The notes: generated by a model from the letters alone, not told the origin. A stretch of 64,000 nucleotides of DNA from Pirellulaceae bacterium (GCA_019636385.1 JAHBXT010000008.1:25168-89167); one strand, 5' to 3'; counted from the stretch's first letter, positions 20,501 to 29,617 are shown. A program made the numbers and translations.

Positions 20501-21165
20501 CCAAGAATAGTCAATTGATTCGTCCGACGATCCACTCGAAAGACATCATTGACGCCTTGTTGGTTATTGGCTTTTAGCAGTGCGACTTCGCCGTTGCGCT
20601 CCGTGGTGACACTGATCTTCGATCCGACAAGTTTGGAAATGGCATCTTCCAGCTCCCGCCATGACAGATTCTTGAGAATGTAGACGCTCTCTTGGTGCGT
20701 TGCAGCAGGCAGACCTCGATCGCTGGCGGTAGCGGGGTTGTCTTTGAGCAATCTGCCTATCACTTCCGACACTTCTGCCTGGATGATTGGAGGGGCCACC
20801 ACCATTAACTGTTGTGTGTTGGGATCGGTGGTAATCGTCACCCCAGGCGTTGTGTGGTATTTGAGCTGTAGGTGGGCACCCACCGTTCCGGACAACTGGC
20901 TGGGAACTTGATAGGTCTGCACGGTCACAGAAGCTTCTGGCTGGAGTGTCCCTGGTACACCCGGAAGCTCGTTTCCGACGGTGGGTCTAAGCGTGTTGTT
21001 GTCGCCCGCGAAAGTCTGTTGCGATGGGAGCTGGAATGGCTGTTGGGCTATAGAGACTAAACCTGTGCATGCACAGAGCACGGTACCGGACAGAATTCTC
21101 GCCATTGCTTGGCAGCTCTGCATTCCATTTGGCAGGATTGTCAGCTTCCCTTCGGGTCGTCTCAT
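17545..21165 (-). CDS. Secretin (GspD/PilQ superfamily outer-membrane channel), orphan
   Basis: The protein has 1,206 residues from the ATG at 21165 (an AAAAGG eight bases upstream; longer upstream in-frame starts lack this). A signal peptide (ending about VSIAQQ) is followed by at least five repeated N1/NolW-type domains (recurring VLQLQHANSEAIADEVTRLY, VIRLKHASAVDLEGRVRDFF, VFRLRHAMAEDLQRVI, IYQLRNSDATTVALTL and VVWLRNADAETVAQAL) and a Gly/Ser linker. The secretin domain itself spans about 840-1095, with IPFLGSLPWVGAAFRFDTE and ELLVVLTPRII near its end. Length well above the typical 650 residues comes from the extra N-domains. No secretion ATPase or pseudopilin gene is seen nearby. Confidence 0.88.
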   Translation of the reverse strand: MRRPEGKLTILPNGMQSCQAMARILSGTVLCACTGLVSIAQQPFQLPSQQTFAGDNNTLRPTVGNELPGVPGTLQPEASVTVQTYQVPSQLSGTVGAHLQLKYHTTPGVTITTDPNTQQLMVVAPPIIQAEVSEVIGRLLKDNPATASDRGLPAATHQESVYILKNLSWRELEDAISKLVGSKISVTTERNGEVALLKANNQQGVNDVFRVDRRTNQLTILGPRPNVSSWIRVIHSLDQGQADRRATTHVVPLAPAQPRSVQRMIRLVSAQLPSEQDEESEGNSSQQGDRQEAVTALGSVDSLSAAGGLLGDVQIEVVSDIGLIIVKGAKRDVERALAVIDQIKAQAKITEPMIEVLQLQHANSEAIADEVTRLYENIYQPRQGTVSITALVQPNALLIIGRQEIVDSVKLLVAKLDQPLEPQDQMRVIRLKHASAVDLEGRVRDFFVQRPGSDQENRKSLGTRVRVTSDYRTNALIVQASPRELTEVEKLILELDVEGSDTENRVQVFRLRHAMAEDLQRVIQQIVTGQVLTSPTGGGGGGLGAALTGGASAASSGSSAASTPSGRLSIMTVDGAKVESGVLAGVVITADPSVNAIVVKAPAPSMPLLSKLIEELDALPSAEAKVKIYQLRNSDATTVALTLQNLYGLAPTAGQGAQFSLQNSFVNNLARSGLTAGGESSLVQLKITPEARTNSVIVSGGEGDLRVLEAMILRLDEDVSDSRRFEVVWLRNADAETVAQALTSYFQNYFSTQSQLVSSGVISAQEALNRQVLVVPEVATNSLLLSANRELFETAMRLIERMDRRPPMVAIQVLMAEIELNDSFDLGAEWGLQDSLLYSRGTTTAGTLGSPIFNLRAPTAPLPPVGAKNMAGQAMSTFGTGRANSDGVGGLVLSASSESVGVLVRALQTAGRLQVLNRPQLTTLDMQEATATVGGLVPRVTGISQAGVGVPQQIQTSDVSVGLILAVRPRVSPDGLILMNVGVENSSVGDPNAGIPIGFGLGGEVIRSPIINQTRAETVVSAYSGQTVVFAGLISKTRASTRRQIPFLGSLPWVGAAFRFDTETESRKELLVVLTPRIIQTDEDYEMLKQVESARMSWCLADVVNLHGDVGLSGGNGLWGPARSQMLYPDTPQRSLPDRTLHQRGDYYPLPMMQDEQYFDPGQSAPAPLQQQPDAESSRRAQPELKQAVYSLPVQTLPTAGRTGNN

Positions 21166-21593
21166 CGTATTAACCTTTTCCTTGCTCTGCGTTATGACTG
21201 CATTGCTTGTATGTTGACGCCCTTGTGGCGATACCTCGGCGCCCAACACGACTCAGATGGATTAATCGGCATACTCTTCCCAATCCTTTTCATAAAATCC
21301 CCCTACCGATTCGTTAGCGTCACCTTTTTCGGAAGAAACCACTTACACCACCCATACCCCTCAAGCACCCCACACACCCCACCACCCCAGACAACGCTAG
21401 CGTTCGATGCTCTTAAAGTCAGGCAGAAGAGATATCGCGAGCGGCGCTGGAGAAATAAATGCCGCGTAAGCCCAGCGTATGGCGACAGTCGCCTCGGTAA
21501 ATTTTCAACCACCGCGCGCCTAAGCGTGATTTGCGGTAGCTCTGATAGAGCGGTTCTTGCTATGTAACTGACATTCGCCTGTACCTGAAGCGG
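21166..21593. other. Divergent promoter region with C/A-rich tract
   Basis: This 428-base spacer lies between the secretin gene (minus) and the SPOR-like gene (plus). It includes a strongly strand-biased CCCC/CA-rich tract at about 21346-21392. No gene or RNA was recognised. Confidence 0.4.
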
Positions 21594-22697
21594 ATGCAAA
21601 TGGAACCAGTGAGTATGCCGGGAATGAATCGCGTTGGACTGCTAAGAGCCAGTTTGCTCATCGCAGGTTGTTTGACTTCATGGAACACCACGTTTGCTCA
21701 GCCTGCAAACGTCATGAAGAAGATGTTTCAAAAGCGCGGGGCCGGTTCGACGGTGACAGAGCTCCAAGACAAACATGGCCCTTGGCTCATATTGGCTGGC
21801 ACTTTTACTGGCGACACTGCGCGAGCCCGCGCGTCTGCCTTCGCGTCGGCGCTTCAGGAATCGCTGCGCGTTCCAACTTTCATCCTGTCGCGTGCTTCAG
21901 AGACGTCGGACAAAATGGGGGTCAGTGAACTGATGCTGACCGACTCGTTGGGCAAGCTGGTTCCGAAACAGTTATCGATTCGGTACGCCAACCACACCAA
22001 TCCGCAATCTGTCGCAGTGTTGGCTGGCGAGTTTCACTCCAAAGATGACCCGCAGATTGACGGAATATTGGCCAAAGTGAGGGCCTTTCAGCCTGCAAAA
22101 GAAAGCGAGGGGATGCAAGGCAGAGGCATCGCCTTTCTAACTCGCAACCCGATGCTGCCGGACGATTTCTTTCAGGCCCCCAAGGTCGATTCCTTTGTTG
22201 AAGACTTGAATCGACAAGAATGGGTCAAATACAGCGTGCTGGACTGTCCCGGCCGATTTACGGTCCGCGTTGCTTCGTTTCGAGGTCCAGAAGTCGTGAC
22301 TGTCGCCGCCAAAGCAAAGACGAACATATCCAATCCCAGCAGCGCACTGGATAGGGCGGCCAATCAAGCTCACAAGATGACCACATCGCTTCGCAAACGC
22401 GGCGTTGACGCCTACGAGTTTCATGATCGCTATGGCAGCTATGTAATGATTGGCAGTTTTGATTCTTTAGGCCAGGAGATCAATGGCACTTTTCAGTACG
22501 ATCCACAGATTCAGAGCATTCTGGCTGAGTTCTGTGGCTACCGTGAGGTTACGGCTCGCGATCCAACTACCGGCGCGGTCAGCCGCAATCTGTCACTCAA
22601 ATCAGAAGATCGCATTCCGTTCGACATCGAAGGCAAGGCGACCGCCGTGCCGCGCGCTCAGACATCGCGAATTTACAGCGGATCGTTGTTCCGGTAG
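21594..22697 (+). CDS. Secreted protein with SPOR-like repeats
   Basis: The protein has 367 residues with an N-terminal export signal ending near TTFAQPA. Two stretches look like SPOR-type folds: PWLILAGTFTGDTARARASAFASALQ (about 57-82), and the pair FTVRVASFRG / AYEFHDRYGSYVMIGSFDS in the second half. SPOR domains bind denuded peptidoglycan in other bacteria. Alternative starts exist at 21615 and 21624. Assignment rests on pattern similarity, so it is tentative. A cell-wall or division-related role is only inferred. Confidence 0.5.
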   Translation: MQMEPVSMPGMNRVGLLRASLLIAGCLTSWNTTFAQPANVMKKMFQKRGAGSTVTELQDKHGPWLILAGTFTGDTARARASAFASALQESLRVPTFILSRASETSDKMGVSELMLTDSLGKLVPKQLSIRYANHTNPQSVAVLAGEFHSKDDPQIDGILAKVRAFQPAKESEGMQGRGIAFLTRNPMLPDDFFQAPKVDSFVEDLNRQEWVKYSVLDCPGRFTVRVASFRGPEVVTVAAKAKTNISNPSSALDRAANQAHKMTTSLRKRGVDAYEFHDRYGSYVMIGSFDSLGQEINGTFQYDPQIQSILAEFCGYREVTARDPTTGAVSRNLSLKSEDRIPFDIEGKATAVPRAQTSRIYSGSLFR

Positions 22698-22742
22698 CAT
22701 GGTCGTCTCCATCCACGACCGCTTGGCTCTTGCAGACCTACC

Positions 22743-23357
22743 GTGCATCCACCACCATCGACTCTGATCCTCGGCACTCACAATACAAAGAAGTGCTTCG
22801 AACTCAGGCTATTGCTCGAACCGCTGGGCTTTCAACTTCTATCGCTGGCGGATGTAGCCAACGCGATTGAAGTAGCCGAGACGGGTCAGACCTTTATCGA
22901 AAATGCGCGACTGAAGGCCAGTCAGCAGGCCGTTCATCTGGGCCAGTGGACGATTGGCGAGGACAGTGGCCTGTGCCTGCCAGCCCTGGGCGGCGAACCC
23001 GGCGTCTACTCGGCACGTTATTCCGATCCGGGTGCCACCGACCAGCGCAACAATGCAAAGCTGTTGGCCGAACTGAACCGCCGGGCACCTGACCAGCGAC
23101 AAGCCTTCTACGTAAGCACCATCGCCCTCTCAGATCCCACGGGCCGGATTCACATCGAATCCGAAGGTCGCTGCTGGGGACGCATCCTGCTCGACGAGCG
23201 TGGTCAAGGCGGCTTTGGGTACGATCCGCTGTTTGAAATTCCGGAGTACCATCAAACCTTTGCCGAACTGGGCAATACCGTAAAGAGCGTACTGAGCCAC
23301 CGAGGCCGAGCCTTGGAGCAGTTTACGCGTCAGTTGAAGTCGCTGTTGGCGATCTAA
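22743..23357 (+). CDS. rdgB: XTP/dITP diphosphatase (RdgB/HAM1 family)
   Basis: The protein has 204 residues, the usual length. It starts with GTG, giving LILGTHNTKKCFEL (the family's T-x-N-x-x-K substrate loop). Next comes GEDSGLCLPALGGEPGVYSARYS, the signature with the catalytic Asp/Ser, and GRILLDERGQGGFGYDPLFEIPEYHQTFAELG. These are diagnostic HAM1 motifs. The enzyme hydrolyses non-canonical purine triphosphates (XTP, dITP) to monophosphate and pyrophosphate, cleaning the nucleotide pool. It lies 45 bases after the preceding gene. Confidence 0.93.
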   Translation: MHPPPSTLILGTHNTKKCFELRLLLEPLGFQLLSLADVANAIEVAETGQTFIENARLKASQQAVHLGQWTIGEDSGLCLPALGGEPGVYSARYSDPGATDQRNNAKLLAELNRRAPDQRQAFYVSTIALSDPTGRIHIESEGRCWGRILLDERGQGGFGYDPLFEIPEYHQTFAELGNTVKSVLSHRGRALEQFTRQLKSLLAI

Positions 23358-23414
23358 TACAAGTGGCAGTTGAAGAATTACCGTTGCAATCAAATGCCAC
23401 AACATCCGCCCAGC

Positions 23415-23535
23415 CCCGTCAGGAGCGAGATATTGGTAGCAGGTGATTTGTGGATATGGGATTATCGCGTTCCTACGAAACGCCTTGAAACCGGGCGTCG
23501 TGTGTCCTACCAATATTGCGTCCCTAGCGGGAGAA
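23415..23535. repeat. REP/MITE-like inverted-repeat element
   Basis: Two arms face each other across about 70 bases: ATATTGGTAG (23430-23439) and its exact reverse complement CTACCAATAT (23507-23516). The similarity extends imperfectly outward (AGGAGCGAG against GGGACGCA), and the whole is flanked by CCCCGTCAGGA and CCCTAGCGGGA. It lies in a 383-base intergenic region without any gene. The shape resembles short interspersed repeats common in planctomycete genomes. Confidence 0.5.
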
Positions 23536-23740
23536 CCCGCGTCGGGGTGCCAAGCGTTACGAACCAAAACGGTTTACACATATATCGTCAGGCGAGTCTG
23601 AGGGCGGGTCGCCAGCCGATTTCTCCCTGAACGGCCAACTCACTGTATAGCCATTCGACTCCAGCCACCCTAGCCCGCTTGCAGTCGATATAATGAGAGG
23701 ACTAGATTGAAAGCCTCTCCCCTCTGACCCCAAACATGTT

Positions 23741-26700
23741 ATGGCATTTCGCGAAAGCTCCCTGGCTGTTGCACTCTGGTTGCTTTCGCGAGCCATCGCC
23801 TGGGGCGAGGATGCTGCTAGCCTTGAATTCTTCGAATCTCGCATCCGTCCGATTCTGATCCAAAATTGCTATGCCTGCCATAATTCAACTGAGGCTCGCG
23901 AGTCTGGACTGGCGGTTGACTTCCGCGAGGGACTGCTGAGCGGTGGCGATTCTGGGCCAGCCGTTGTGCCTGGAAGACCCGATGAAAGTCGATTGTTGGC
24001 GGCCATTGAGCATCGTTCGGGCGACTTGAAGATGCCGCCCAACGGCCTGCAACTCAGCCCAGAAATTCTGGCCGATTTCCGCAGTTGGATTTCCGCAGGG
24101 GCGATCGACCCGCGCGAACAGCCACCGTCCATTGACCCAAATGCTCAAATGGACGATTGGTCTAACATTCTTCAATCTCGCAAGTCATGGTGGAGCTTTC
24201 AACCAATCAGCCATGCACCACCTCCTCTTCCAGATTCCGGACTACAACCCATCGACCAGTTTATCGCTCAGAAATTGCAGTTGCTCAGCGTGCCTGCCAA
24301 CCCACGTGCAGCCAACCACTCTCTGATCCGCCGACTGTATTGGAATTTGATCGGTCTACCACCCAACCTTCAAGAGTTCCATCGCTGGAATGAGGCGCTG
24401 GCAAGCGATGTGGCCATGATCGAAAAACTGGTTGATAGCCTGTTGGATGATCCGCGATTTGGCGAGCGGTGGGCGCGGCATTGGATGGATTGGATACGCT
24501 ATTGCGAGTCGCACGGCAGCGAAGGTGATCCGCCAATTGCCAATGCTTGGCGGTACCGCGATTACTTGATACGATCGCTGAACGAGTCAATTCCACTGGA
24601 TCAAATGATTCGCCAGCACATTGCCGGCGATTTGTTACCCGCCCAATTCCATCCCCAGACGGGGCTGAACCAAGCCTTGATCGCCACCGCTCACTGGCGA
24701 ATGGTGTTTCATGGATTTGCACCAGTCGACGCTCTGGAAGAACGCGTGCGATTCACAGATGACCAGATCAACGCATTTTCAAAGGCTTTTTTGGGCCTCA
24801 CCGTGTCGTGCGCCCGGTGTCACGATCATAAGTTTGACCCGATTAGTCAGGCCGACTACTACGCCCTGTTCGGCATCTTGTCCTCATGCCGACCGGGCCG
24901 CCTGACCGCCGACTCACCTGAAGCTATCTTCCAGCATCATCAGGCACTTGAAAGTATCAAGCGGCAATTACGCGATGCGCTAGTGCGACGCTGGCAAAGC
25001 GTCGTTCCCGAATTGCCTGAACGACTTGATGCTGCGCTGGATGCTGCGCTGGAAAAACCAGACAAACAGCGCACCGACGCTGACAAACGTCTGCGAGCTG
25101 CGTGGACTGAACGTCGCAAAGAGACGGTCGAGGCCCAGCACGGAAGCAAGGTGTCGCCTGCCCTTGCTTGGGATTTGAGTCAACCGGCTGAGCTATCGCA
25201 GTGGCACTGCGTCGGCTCGGGGGTACAGCAAGATCAACATCGGCAACCAGTTGGCTGCGGAGAGTTTGTCGTATCGCTGGACGGTGATCGCGCTGTGGCA
25301 GCCATGCTGAGTGGCGGAGTCTGCTCGCGAACTCTGTCTGACAAAGAGGCGGCTCGATTGAGTTCTCCAGATTTCATCTGCCCACCAGACAGCGTTCTAT
25401 GGGTGCTGTGCGAAGGCGATGGGGGCGCCGCCATGCGTTATGCGGTCCAGCATTACCCCCGCAACGGCACAGTTTATCCGGTGTATCCCCTCAAACCGGG
25501 CCTGCGTTGGATGCAAAGCGACCTCAGTTACTGGGCTGGCGATAGTCTGCATGTTGAACTCACTACCTCCAGTGACGCACCGTTGTTGACGGGAGATCAG
25601 TCCCGCAGTTGGTTCCATGTTCAACAGGTTTGTGTGCTACCCACAGGCATTCGACCACCTGAACAGTCCACGCTGATCAAGCGGCTGGCAGCCAACATGG
25701 ACACGATTGAATCTGCCACTTTGAGTCGCTCGACTTGGCTTGAGCAGATGTCGGCTGCGACAGAGAAGGCCATTCAAGATTGGCAACAAGCCACACTCGC
25801 GCCCGAACAAGCTGAGTTGTTAGACTTGTGCCTAGCCTGTGGAGTGTTGCCCAATGACTTGCAAAATGCGGAATGCCTCAGCCTGGTTCAGCAGTATCGC
25901 GCCGTCGAGGAGCAGGTGCTAGTTGCCACGCGTGTCCCGTGTCTAGAAGAAGCCGGCGGCCGCGATTTCCCGTTGCTCGTGCGCGGCGACCATCACTCTC
26001 CTCAGCGACCAGTGCCCCGACGGTTTCTGGAAGCCATCGATGGTCGTGCATTCGAGACCCAACAAAGTGGTCGCTTGGAACTGGCCGATCGCGTATTGGA
26101 TGCCGAAAACCCGCTGACGCGGCGCGTGTTGGTCAATCGCGTCTGGCATCATCTGTTTGGTACAGGCATCGTCAGTACTCCTGATAACTTTGGCAGGCTA
26201 GGTGATCAGCCATCACACCCAGAGCTGTTGGACTGGCTGGCCAACCGATTGGTTCAGCTCAACTGGTCTCTGAAGCCATTGATCCGCGAGATCGTGTTGT
26301 CGGAAACGTGGCAGCGCAGCTCGACCCTATCGGACCACTCACTCGAGGCTGACCCAGACAATCGCTGGCTGGGTCGCGCCACTATTCGGCGTTTTGAGGC
26401 CGAGGCGCTCCGCGACGCTCTGTTAGCAGTTTCAGGCACACTTGACACAACAGCATTCGGTCCTCCTGGGCAACCCGATGGATATCGGCGGAGCATCTAC
26501 CTACCGGTCATGCGCAACGCGCTGGTGCCGCTGCTGCGGACATTTGATTTTCCTGAACCATTTACGACTGTCGGACGTCGTGACCACACCAATGTACCGG
26601 CTCAGTCGCTGGCCTTGATGAATGATCCGCTGGTCTCAAAGTTGGCTGAACGTTGGGCAGGATCGGTGATTAGCGCCACCGCGGAGGAACCATCTCGAAT

Positions 26701-26923
26701 TGTTCAAATGTTCGAGAGCAGTCTGGCGCGACCACCTTCGGCAGACGAGACCTCCGCCGCTCAAGAATTTCTGAGGACGACTCGCCAACATCTAGAAGAG
26801 AGCCGACAGCCATCAGACAATGAGATTTCTAAAGATCCAGGGCTAACTGAACTCGAACTGCGCTGCTGGACTGAGTTAGCTCGGGCTATGTTCACGCTCA
26901 AGGAGTTCATCTATGTTCCGTAG
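23741..26923 (+). CDS. Planctomycete cytochrome c / DUF1549 / DUF1553 (PSD1) protein
   Basis: The protein has 1,060 residues. Planctomycete cytochrome domain 1 comes first (heme motif CYACH near residue 46; then VVPGRPDESRLLAAI and MPPNG). DUF1549 follows (about 165-395; SLIRRLYWNLIGLPP, DDPRFGERWARHWMDWIRY, and SCARCHDHKFDPI, a second CxxCH). After a variable middle comes DUF1553 (about 780-1050; NPLTRRVLVNRVWHHLFG, NFGRLGDQPSHPELLDWLA, RRFEAEALRDALL). An N-terminal signal (about 1-24) implies export. The family is hugely expanded in Planctomycetes; roles in polysaccharide or redox processing are proposed but unproven. The 3' end overlaps the next gene by 11 bases, indicating co-translation. 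Confidence 0.92.
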   Translation: MAFRESSLAVALWLLSRAIAWGEDAASLEFFESRIRPILIQNCYACHNSTEARESGLAVDFREGLLSGGDSGPAVVPGRPDESRLLAAIEHRSGDLKMPPNGLQLSPEILADFRSWISAGAIDPREQPPSIDPNAQMDDWSNILQSRKSWWSFQPISHAPPPLPDSGLQPIDQFIAQKLQLLSVPANPRAANHSLIRRLYWNLIGLPPNLQEFHRWNEALASDVAMIEKLVDSLLDDPRFGERWARHWMDWIRYCESHGSEGDPPIANAWRYRDYLIRSLNESIPLDQMIRQHIAGDLLPAQFHPQTGLNQALIATAHWRMVFHGFAPVDALEERVRFTDDQINAFSKAFLGLTVSCARCHDHKFDPISQADYYALFGILSSCRPGRLTADSPEAIFQHHQALESIKRQLRDALVRRWQSVVPELPERLDAALDAALEKPDKQRTDADKRLRAAWTERRKETVEAQHGSKVSPALAWDLSQPAELSQWHCVGSGVQQDQHRQPVGCGEFVVSLDGDRAVAAMLSGGVCSRTLSDKEAARLSSPDFICPPDSVLWVLCEGDGGAAMRYAVQHYPRNGTVYPVYPLKPGLRWMQSDLSYWAGDSLHVELTTSSDAPLLTGDQSRSWFHVQQVCVLPTGIRPPEQSTLIKRLAANMDTIESATLSRSTWLEQMSAATEKAIQDWQQATLAPEQAELLDLCLACGVLPNDLQNAECLSLVQQYRAVEEQVLVATRVPCLEEAGGRDFPLLVRGDHHSPQRPVPRRFLEAIDGRAFETQQSGRLELADRVLDAENPLTRRVLVNRVWHHLFGTGIVSTPDNFGRLGDQPSHPELLDWLANRLVQLNWSLKPLIREIVLSETWQRSSTLSDHSLEADPDNRWLGRATIRRFEAEALRDALLAVSGTLDTTAFGPPGQPDGYRRSIYLPVMRNALVPLLRTFDFPEPFTTVGRRDHTNVPAQSLALMNDPLVSKLAERWAGSVISATAEEPSRIVQMFESSLARPPSADETSAAQEFLRTTRQHLEESRQPSDNEISKDPGLTELELRCWTELARAMFTLKEFIYVP

Positions 26924-28421
26924 ACTCCACTCAAGCTGTGCCAGCGGGCTCTGCGAACCTGGACGCTCCTCATTACACTCTCGTCGTATTTTTTTGGAAC
27001 GAGGCTCGCTTGGGTTCGGTGCCGCAGCGCTGGCGGCGCTGCTCCACACACCTACAACAGCCGACGACAGCATTAACCCGGGCATCAAGGACATGGCAGT
27101 GCCCCAATCAGCAGCGCTGCCGCAACTGCATCATCCGGCTCAGGCCAAGCATGTCATCTTTTGCTACATGTCGGGGGGGGTCTCGCATATCGACTCCTTT
27201 GACCCCAAGCCTGAACTGCAGCGCTTGCATGGACAACCGATGCCAGTACCGATTCGTCGCACTCAATTCAATGACAACGGCAAGATCATGGCCAGCCCGT
27301 TTCAGTTTCACAGGGCAGGGCAGTCGGGCATCGACATCAGCGAGCTTTTTCCGGAGATTGCCAAAGTCGCCGATGAGTTAGCGGTCGTGCGCTCAATGAC
27401 GACTCCTGTCAGCGAGCATGCGCAAGGCAATTTTCTAATGCACAGTGGCTTCCCATTCATGGGACACCCTAGTGCCGGTGCCTGGTGCTCATACGGACTG
27501 GGGAATTTGAACGAAAATTTTCCAAGCTACGTGGTCCTGCAATCCGGCGGAGCGGTCCCTCCGCATGGTGGAGTTAGCCTGTTCAGCAACGGCTTTTTGC
27601 CGGCGCTGCACCAAGGTTCGATTCTCAACGCCGACGCAGCCTCGGCCATCGCCAACATTCGTCCTCTGGATTCCAGCGACTGGCAGCGGCCACGCCTGAA
27701 GCTGATGCAGCAATTAGATCAAGGTTTCTTAGCCAGCGTAGGAAGCTCGCCGGAAATTTCTTCCGCGCTGGCCAACTACGAGACCGCTTTTCGCATGCAG
27801 ACTTCGGTTCCAGAAGTCTGCGACATTTCAGGTGAGACGGCCGAAACACGGGCGCTGTATGGGGTTGATTCCAGCAATCCAACTCAGGCCGGTTATGCTC
27901 GTCAATGTCTGCTCGCGCGACGGCTCATTGAACGCGGTATTCGTTTTATCGAACTGAGTTGCCTGAACGAAGGCATCGGCGCGGGCAATGCACCCAATCC
28001 TTGGGATCAACATGGCGAACTTGAACGCGGCCACCGGGCGATGGCCCGCCAAGTCGATCAGCCAATTTCGGGCCTGATTCAGGATTTGCGACGCATCGGC
28101 AAACTGGATGAGACGCTGATTGTTTGGGCCGGCGAGTTCGGTAGAACGCCATTCTCGCAGGGCGCCAACGGACGCGATCACAATCCAATGGGATTCTCCG
28201 TATGGTTGGCCGGCGGGGGTATCCGTGGCGGCAGTATCTTGGGCGCGACCGATGAACTGGGATATTATGCCGTCCAGAACCCTTGCCAAGTCTATGATTT
28301 GTGGGCCACAGCCTTGCATCTGCTGGGCATCGACCACACCCGGCTCACCTACCGTTACAGCGGCCGTGATTTTCGCTTGACCGACGTGCATGGCCACGTA
28401 CTCACCAGCATACTCGCGTGA
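26913..28421 (+). CDS. DUF1501 protein, Tat-exported
   Basis: The protein has 502 residues. A twin-arginine signal (SRRIFLERGSLGFGAAALAALL, about 27-48) is followed by the DUF1501 body: AKHVIFCYMSGGVSHIDSFDPKP, VVRSMTTPVSEHAQGNFLMHSG, WAGEFGRTPFSQGANGRDHNP and GGSILGATDELGYYAV. DUF1501 proteins share the alkaline-phosphatase/sulfatase fold, and the conserved Asp/His residues (SHIDSFDP, GRDHNP) fit metal binding; activity is unknown. They are nearly always encoded next to a PSD1 gene, as here. A run of eight G lies at 27173-27180. Confidence 0.92.
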   Translation: MFRRLHSSCASGLCEPGRSSLHSRRIFLERGSLGFGAAALAALLHTPTTADDSINPGIKDMAVPQSAALPQLHHPAQAKHVIFCYMSGGVSHIDSFDPKPELQRLHGQPMPVPIRRTQFNDNGKIMASPFQFHRAGQSGIDISELFPEIAKVADELAVVRSMTTPVSEHAQGNFLMHSGFPFMGHPSAGAWCSYGLGNLNENFPSYVVLQSGGAVPPHGGVSLFSNGFLPALHQGSILNADAASAIANIRPLDSSDWQRPRLKLMQQLDQGFLASVGSSPEISSALANYETAFRMQTSVPEVCDISGETAETRALYGVDSSNPTQAGYARQCLLARRLIERGIRFIELSCLNEGIGAGNAPNPWDQHGELERGHRAMARQVDQPISGLIQDLRRIGKLDETLIVWAGEFGRTPFSQGANGRDHNPMGFSVWLAGGGIRGGSILGATDELGYYAVQNPCQVYDLWATALHLLGIDHTRLTYRYSGRDFRLTDVHGHVLTSILA

Positions 28422-28480
28422 GGCGATGTCGATCGGCCAAAAGTCACGGCCAGCAGCTCGCCTCGACACCATCAGTGACC

Positions 28481-29374
28481 ATGTACGACAATCCACAATC
28501 GCGACCGCTCTATCAACAAGTACAACGCGCCAGTTGGCTGGGATTGTGCGTCAATCTGGGCTTGGGAATAGCCAAATTAACGGGCGGACTCATTGGCAAT
28601 TCCTTTGCGTTAGTAGCCGATGCAGTCAATTCGTTGGGCGACGCGGTAACCACCGTTATCGTCTTGTACTCGTTGAAGGTGGCTCAGCGTCCTGCCGACC
28701 AAGAACATCCCTATGGACATACGCGAGCCGAAGGAGTGGCGGCATTGTCCGTCTCGCTGCTAATCATCATGTCTGCCGCAATGGTCGGCTGGGAGGCCTT
28801 ACAACGGCTGTCGGTGCAGCACGGTGTGCCGCCGTGGTGGACGCTCTGGATCGCCGGTGCCAATGTGCTGATCAAGGAAGCTCTTTTTCGCTACAAATTA
28901 GCCATTGGCAGACGTACCGGATCGATGGCGCTGATCGCCAATGCCTGGGATCACCGCAGCGACGCTCTGTGTGCTCTGGCAGTCTTGGTCGGCTTGTCCG
29001 CCATCCGTCTGGGTGGGCCGAACTGGATGTGGGCGGATGAAACAGCCGCGCTGGTAGTGGTGATGCTCATCCTGGTGGCCGCAACCAGTTTATATTTGAG
29101 AAGCGCCAGTGAACTCATGGATGTGCAGGCCGATCCATGGCTGATAGATTCAGTGCGTCAGGCCGCACAAGCAACCTCCGGGGTGTTGGCCATCGAAAAG
29201 TTATGGATCCGTAAGTCAGGCATCGAATACTTTGTCGACATTCACATTCAGGTTGCTCCAACGCTCAGCGTCGATGCAGGCCATCACATTGGGCACACCG
29301 TCAAGAGCCGACTGCTAGATGGCTTTCCGGCAATCCGAGGCGTGCTGGTGCACCTCGAGCCATTTCATGCCTGA
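28481..29374 (+). CDS. Cation diffusion facilitator (CDF) metal transporter
   Basis: The protein has 297 residues from ATG 28481. A GTG at 28418, overlapping the DUF1501 stop, would add 21 residues. The CDF pattern is clear: transmembrane helix 2 with DAVNSLGD (DxxxD type), then HPYGHTRAEGVAAL, helix 5 with DHRSDALCALAV (HxxxD), and a C-terminal soluble domain with VDIHIQVAPTLSVDAGHHIGHTV. CDF proteins export divalent metals (Zn, Mn, Fe, Co) in exchange for protons. The DxxxD/HxxxD pair does not settle the metal. It is directly downstream of PSD1-DUF1501. Confidence 0.9.
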   Translation: MYDNPQSRPLYQQVQRASWLGLCVNLGLGIAKLTGGLIGNSFALVADAVNSLGDAVTTVIVLYSLKVAQRPADQEHPYGHTRAEGVAALSVSLLIIMSAAMVGWEALQRLSVQHGVPPWWTLWIAGANVLIKEALFRYKLAIGRRTGSMALIANAWDHRSDALCALAVLVGLSAIRLGGPNWMWADETAALVVVMLILVAATSLYLRSASELMDVQADPWLIDSVRQAAQATSGVLAIEKLWIRKSGIEYFVDIHIQVAPTLSVDAGHHIGHTVKSRLLDGFPAIRGVLVHLEPFHA

Positions 29375-29617
29375 ATGCTCCCGAACAAAGGTTAGCTCTC
29401 AGTCCAGCTTGTTCTCGATGACGACTTTAGTATCACTGGCTGCGGCGATTTGCGGAGCGGCTTGTCCAAGTCAGTCCGCTGGAATAGACGACAGCCGCTC
29501 ACCGGATTCCGGTGCAGCCGCCGAAGATCTTGGCCGCAAAGCGCTGCAGCCAGTGAGCAAGAACTGCCAAATTTCCAGAGAAAACGGCAGGTTGCGACCA
29601 AGCGCAACGATTTAAAG

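Noticed and set aside
27173..27180. Run of eight G in the DUF1501 gene considered as a phase-variable tract
   Set aside because: The frame is intact and the residues (MSGGVSH) fit the family, so there is no sign of switching.
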